From Melanocharis versteri (taxonomy: Eukaryota > Chordata > Aves > Passeriformes > Melanocharitidae): DNA of 64,000 nucleotides. The stretch spans positions 17,340-81,339 of the forward strand of contig VZTG01004601.1 in assembly GCA_013397845.1 (NCBI GenBank), read 5' to 3'. Shown here piece by piece: positions 62,137 through 64,000 of the stretch (position 1 is its first letter; the number at the start of each line of letters is the position of its first letter). The notes below the pieces were generated by a model. The model was not told the DNA's origin, did not search any database, and worked only from the letters and a program-made list of their open reading frames with translations. The position numbers and the translations under genes were made by a program.

Positions 62137-63202
62137 TGGAATAACAAACCTAATTCCTGTTAAAATCCCATATCTCTCATATAGTTTCTTGCCTGTATTA
62201 TTTGATAATTACAGACACACTCTGAGATTTAAATGTTATCGTTATAAGGAGAAAGACTAAAATAATACTCTTGTATAACATTTACTTTTATTTCTTTATA
62301 TATTTTGCATGAGCAGAGTAATTAACTGGTCAGTGGAATACATCTTGTATTTCTTAAAAGCATCTTTCTGTTTAAAACAATGAATATTCAAAGAAGAATC
62401 CCACATCTTGCTGGTAAGAAAAGCTAAGTACTTGGACAACACAGTTTAAGATAGCTCAGTTATTTGAAGTGCTTACTAGCGAGTCAGAATTCAGACTATT
62501 GTCTGTGCTTTGAGTGGTTATAGTTGTTCATAACAGACCCATGTTTCTGCCTGAAGATATAAAGTAATTTTCCCGTATCAAAACAAATAATATTTTTCAT
62601 CATTCTTATTAATTAGATGTTGATATAATTCAAAGGAAACTTCTTTATGATATTAAGCTACTAAATCATAACAGTAACTGATGCTGAATGAATTCTGTAG
62701 CTGGAGCTTCTTTTGTTATCTTTCCCAGCCTTTCTTTTCCATGCATAGGCTTCCGTATTGCGGTGGTAAATGTTGTGCATTGTTCAAAATAAGCTTTGAA
62801 AGATGACTTTTACTTGAACTTTTCATATGCCCAAAAGAGAGAGGCAGAGCTGGATTAGTCACTGTAGTGTTGTCACACTCCTGCTTGCTTGTCTTCCTTC
62901 CTTGACTGCTGAAATATGCTTGTGATGGTACTTCACCATTATGTCTTTTTCTTTATGTTTTTCTTCCTCATCTCATTCAGACTCAGGCATTTTACAGTGA
63001 TAAGGGACTCTAGGGAATATCTTTGGTTTGAGAATATCAAAATAAATATGTGTAATAAGTTATCTGCTTTGTAAAAGTTGAAAAAGAGCAGATTATACTT
63101 GTATCAGTGGATTAAATACTTTCATTCACTGAAATATGAAAGACAGTGATAACACTGTTTTAAGATGAAAATTAGAACCAAAGAAATCTGCACTTTGTAC
63201 AC
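62137..63202. other. Intronic or upstream sequence of the minus-strand gene
   Basis: No mobile element was recognised and no further exon with paired splice sites was found. One good-looking donor at about 62470 has stops in every frame just upstream. Confidence 0.4.
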
Positions 63203-63262
63203 ATAAACCACTCAAAATACATTGAAAGCAGTTCATAGGGTACTCTTGAGATGGTGATATAT
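63203..63262 (-). CDS. Candidate exon (most 5' seen)
   Basis: A near-perfect acceptor (TTATCTCTTTTTTTCAG) opens on a frame with 19 codons (YITISRVPYELLSMYFEWF). The donor TTTAT|GTGTAC is weak, but it leaves two bases, exactly what the exon at 61327-61433 needs. An alternative donor (TCAAT|GTATTT) would shorten it in the same phase. Confidence 0.45.
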
Positions 63263-63978
63263 CTGAAAAAAAGAGATAAATAATCATTCAAACAGTTTTG
63301 AATTAGTTATTTCTTGGTTACAAGAGGTAAAAGGACTCTTTTTCTTGTATAATTTATACAAATATCTTTTTTTTAATATGGTGATGTAGCCACCCTTTCA
63401 ACAAAATTTTGCACACTTCACATTGTAATATTGCACAGGATAAATCCTGATGTGCTACACAAAGGACCTTTGACAATCTATAAGATGTTTTTTGGTCTCT
63501 GTACTTTGGAAATTACATCTCTCTGACTATGATTTGTTTGTATCTCATCAGTAAGTATGTCAGTCAGTAAATATTGATTCTCAATTGAATGACAGAATTT
63601 TCATGCTTGCGACAAGGATCTACAGGGGCACCCTATTCCATCTCATTTTCCCTTGTTAATTTCTGTATTTTTCTTCCTTTCTGCAGAAGAATTTTTAGGA
63701 GAGACCTCTTAAGTCTTTAACAGTGCAACATGACATCAGAGGAAATTTGGAAGTATACCCTAATTTTTGGAAATTTATCTGGGAAATCCTTTACATGCAT
63801 GATCTATGCAAGATTGTGTATGATTCTACATGGAGAGAGACACAGTAGCTCTTCATATTTGTGCTTGTCAGGAGTAATAACTTTTGGCTTAAAGAGTAAA
63901 AGAGTTACTATAACTAAAACCTTTCCTAGAGGAAGAAAGTTTGTGCAGTTAGTCTGTCTCGTATGAGTTGTTGGCAGC

Positions 63979-64000
63979 TGTGGCGGTGGTCAACCGTCTG
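63979..64000 (+). mobile_element. Start of a TGTGGCGG-type ERV LTR, cut by the window edge
   Basis: The last 22 bases (TGTGGCGGTGGTCAACCG...) match the start of the LTRs at 19939 and 13081 read on the minus strand. The element would continue beyond the window in plus orientation. Confidence 0.6.

Noticed and set aside
1..64000. Intact retrovirus or internal gag/pol/env remains
   Set aside because: Every LTR I could delimit is flanked directly by target duplications or unique DNA; no internal retroviral sequence was recognised.

Overview
The window is vertebrate genomic DNA, almost certainly from a bird and probably a songbird. The signs are AT-rich, intron-like sequence, CR1 LINEs with their characteristic 3' ends (ATTCTGTGA/ATTCTATGA repeats, FADD reverse-transcriptase motif), and many avian-style endogenous-retrovirus LTRs. 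I see no bacterial-type genes, operons, tRNA, rRNA or CRISPR. No retroviral gag, pol or env remains; the retroviral elements are solitary LTRs.

Region by region: 1-6.7 kb is AT-rich sequence without a recognisable gene. 6.7-20.2 kb holds a CR1 tip, a 161-bp x 3 tandem repeat and a cluster of LTRs, several with exact target-site duplications (CCTTC, TAGGTT, GTAAC, GAAAAT). 23.7-26.5 kb holds two more LTRs, one with a very GC-rich, CpG-dense core. 26.5-41.9 kb is a gene-poor stretch with one old CR1 relic. 41.9-63.3 kb contains the 3' half of an unnamed multi-exon gene on the minus strand, with CR1 and LTR insertions in its introns. The last 22 bases begin another LTR.

The gene is the main result. 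It is spread over short exons, most of them below ORF-size cut-offs. I found it by pairing minus-strand splice acceptors and donors and testing reading phase. Nine to ten exons are open and protein-like. The three 3'-most exons (45129-41939) join in phase up to a stop codon if three extra single bases, each in an A or T run, are discounted. Either the 3' part is decaying or the consensus has homopolymer errors. I do not recognise the protein; it looks like a large, mostly helical protein. Some internal phase joins are unresolved, so further small exons are likely missing from my list.

Three exact tandem duplications (348, 291 and 886 bp) each have a single N between the two copies. They look like unmerged contig overlaps, not biology. 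One of them duplicates two candidate exons.
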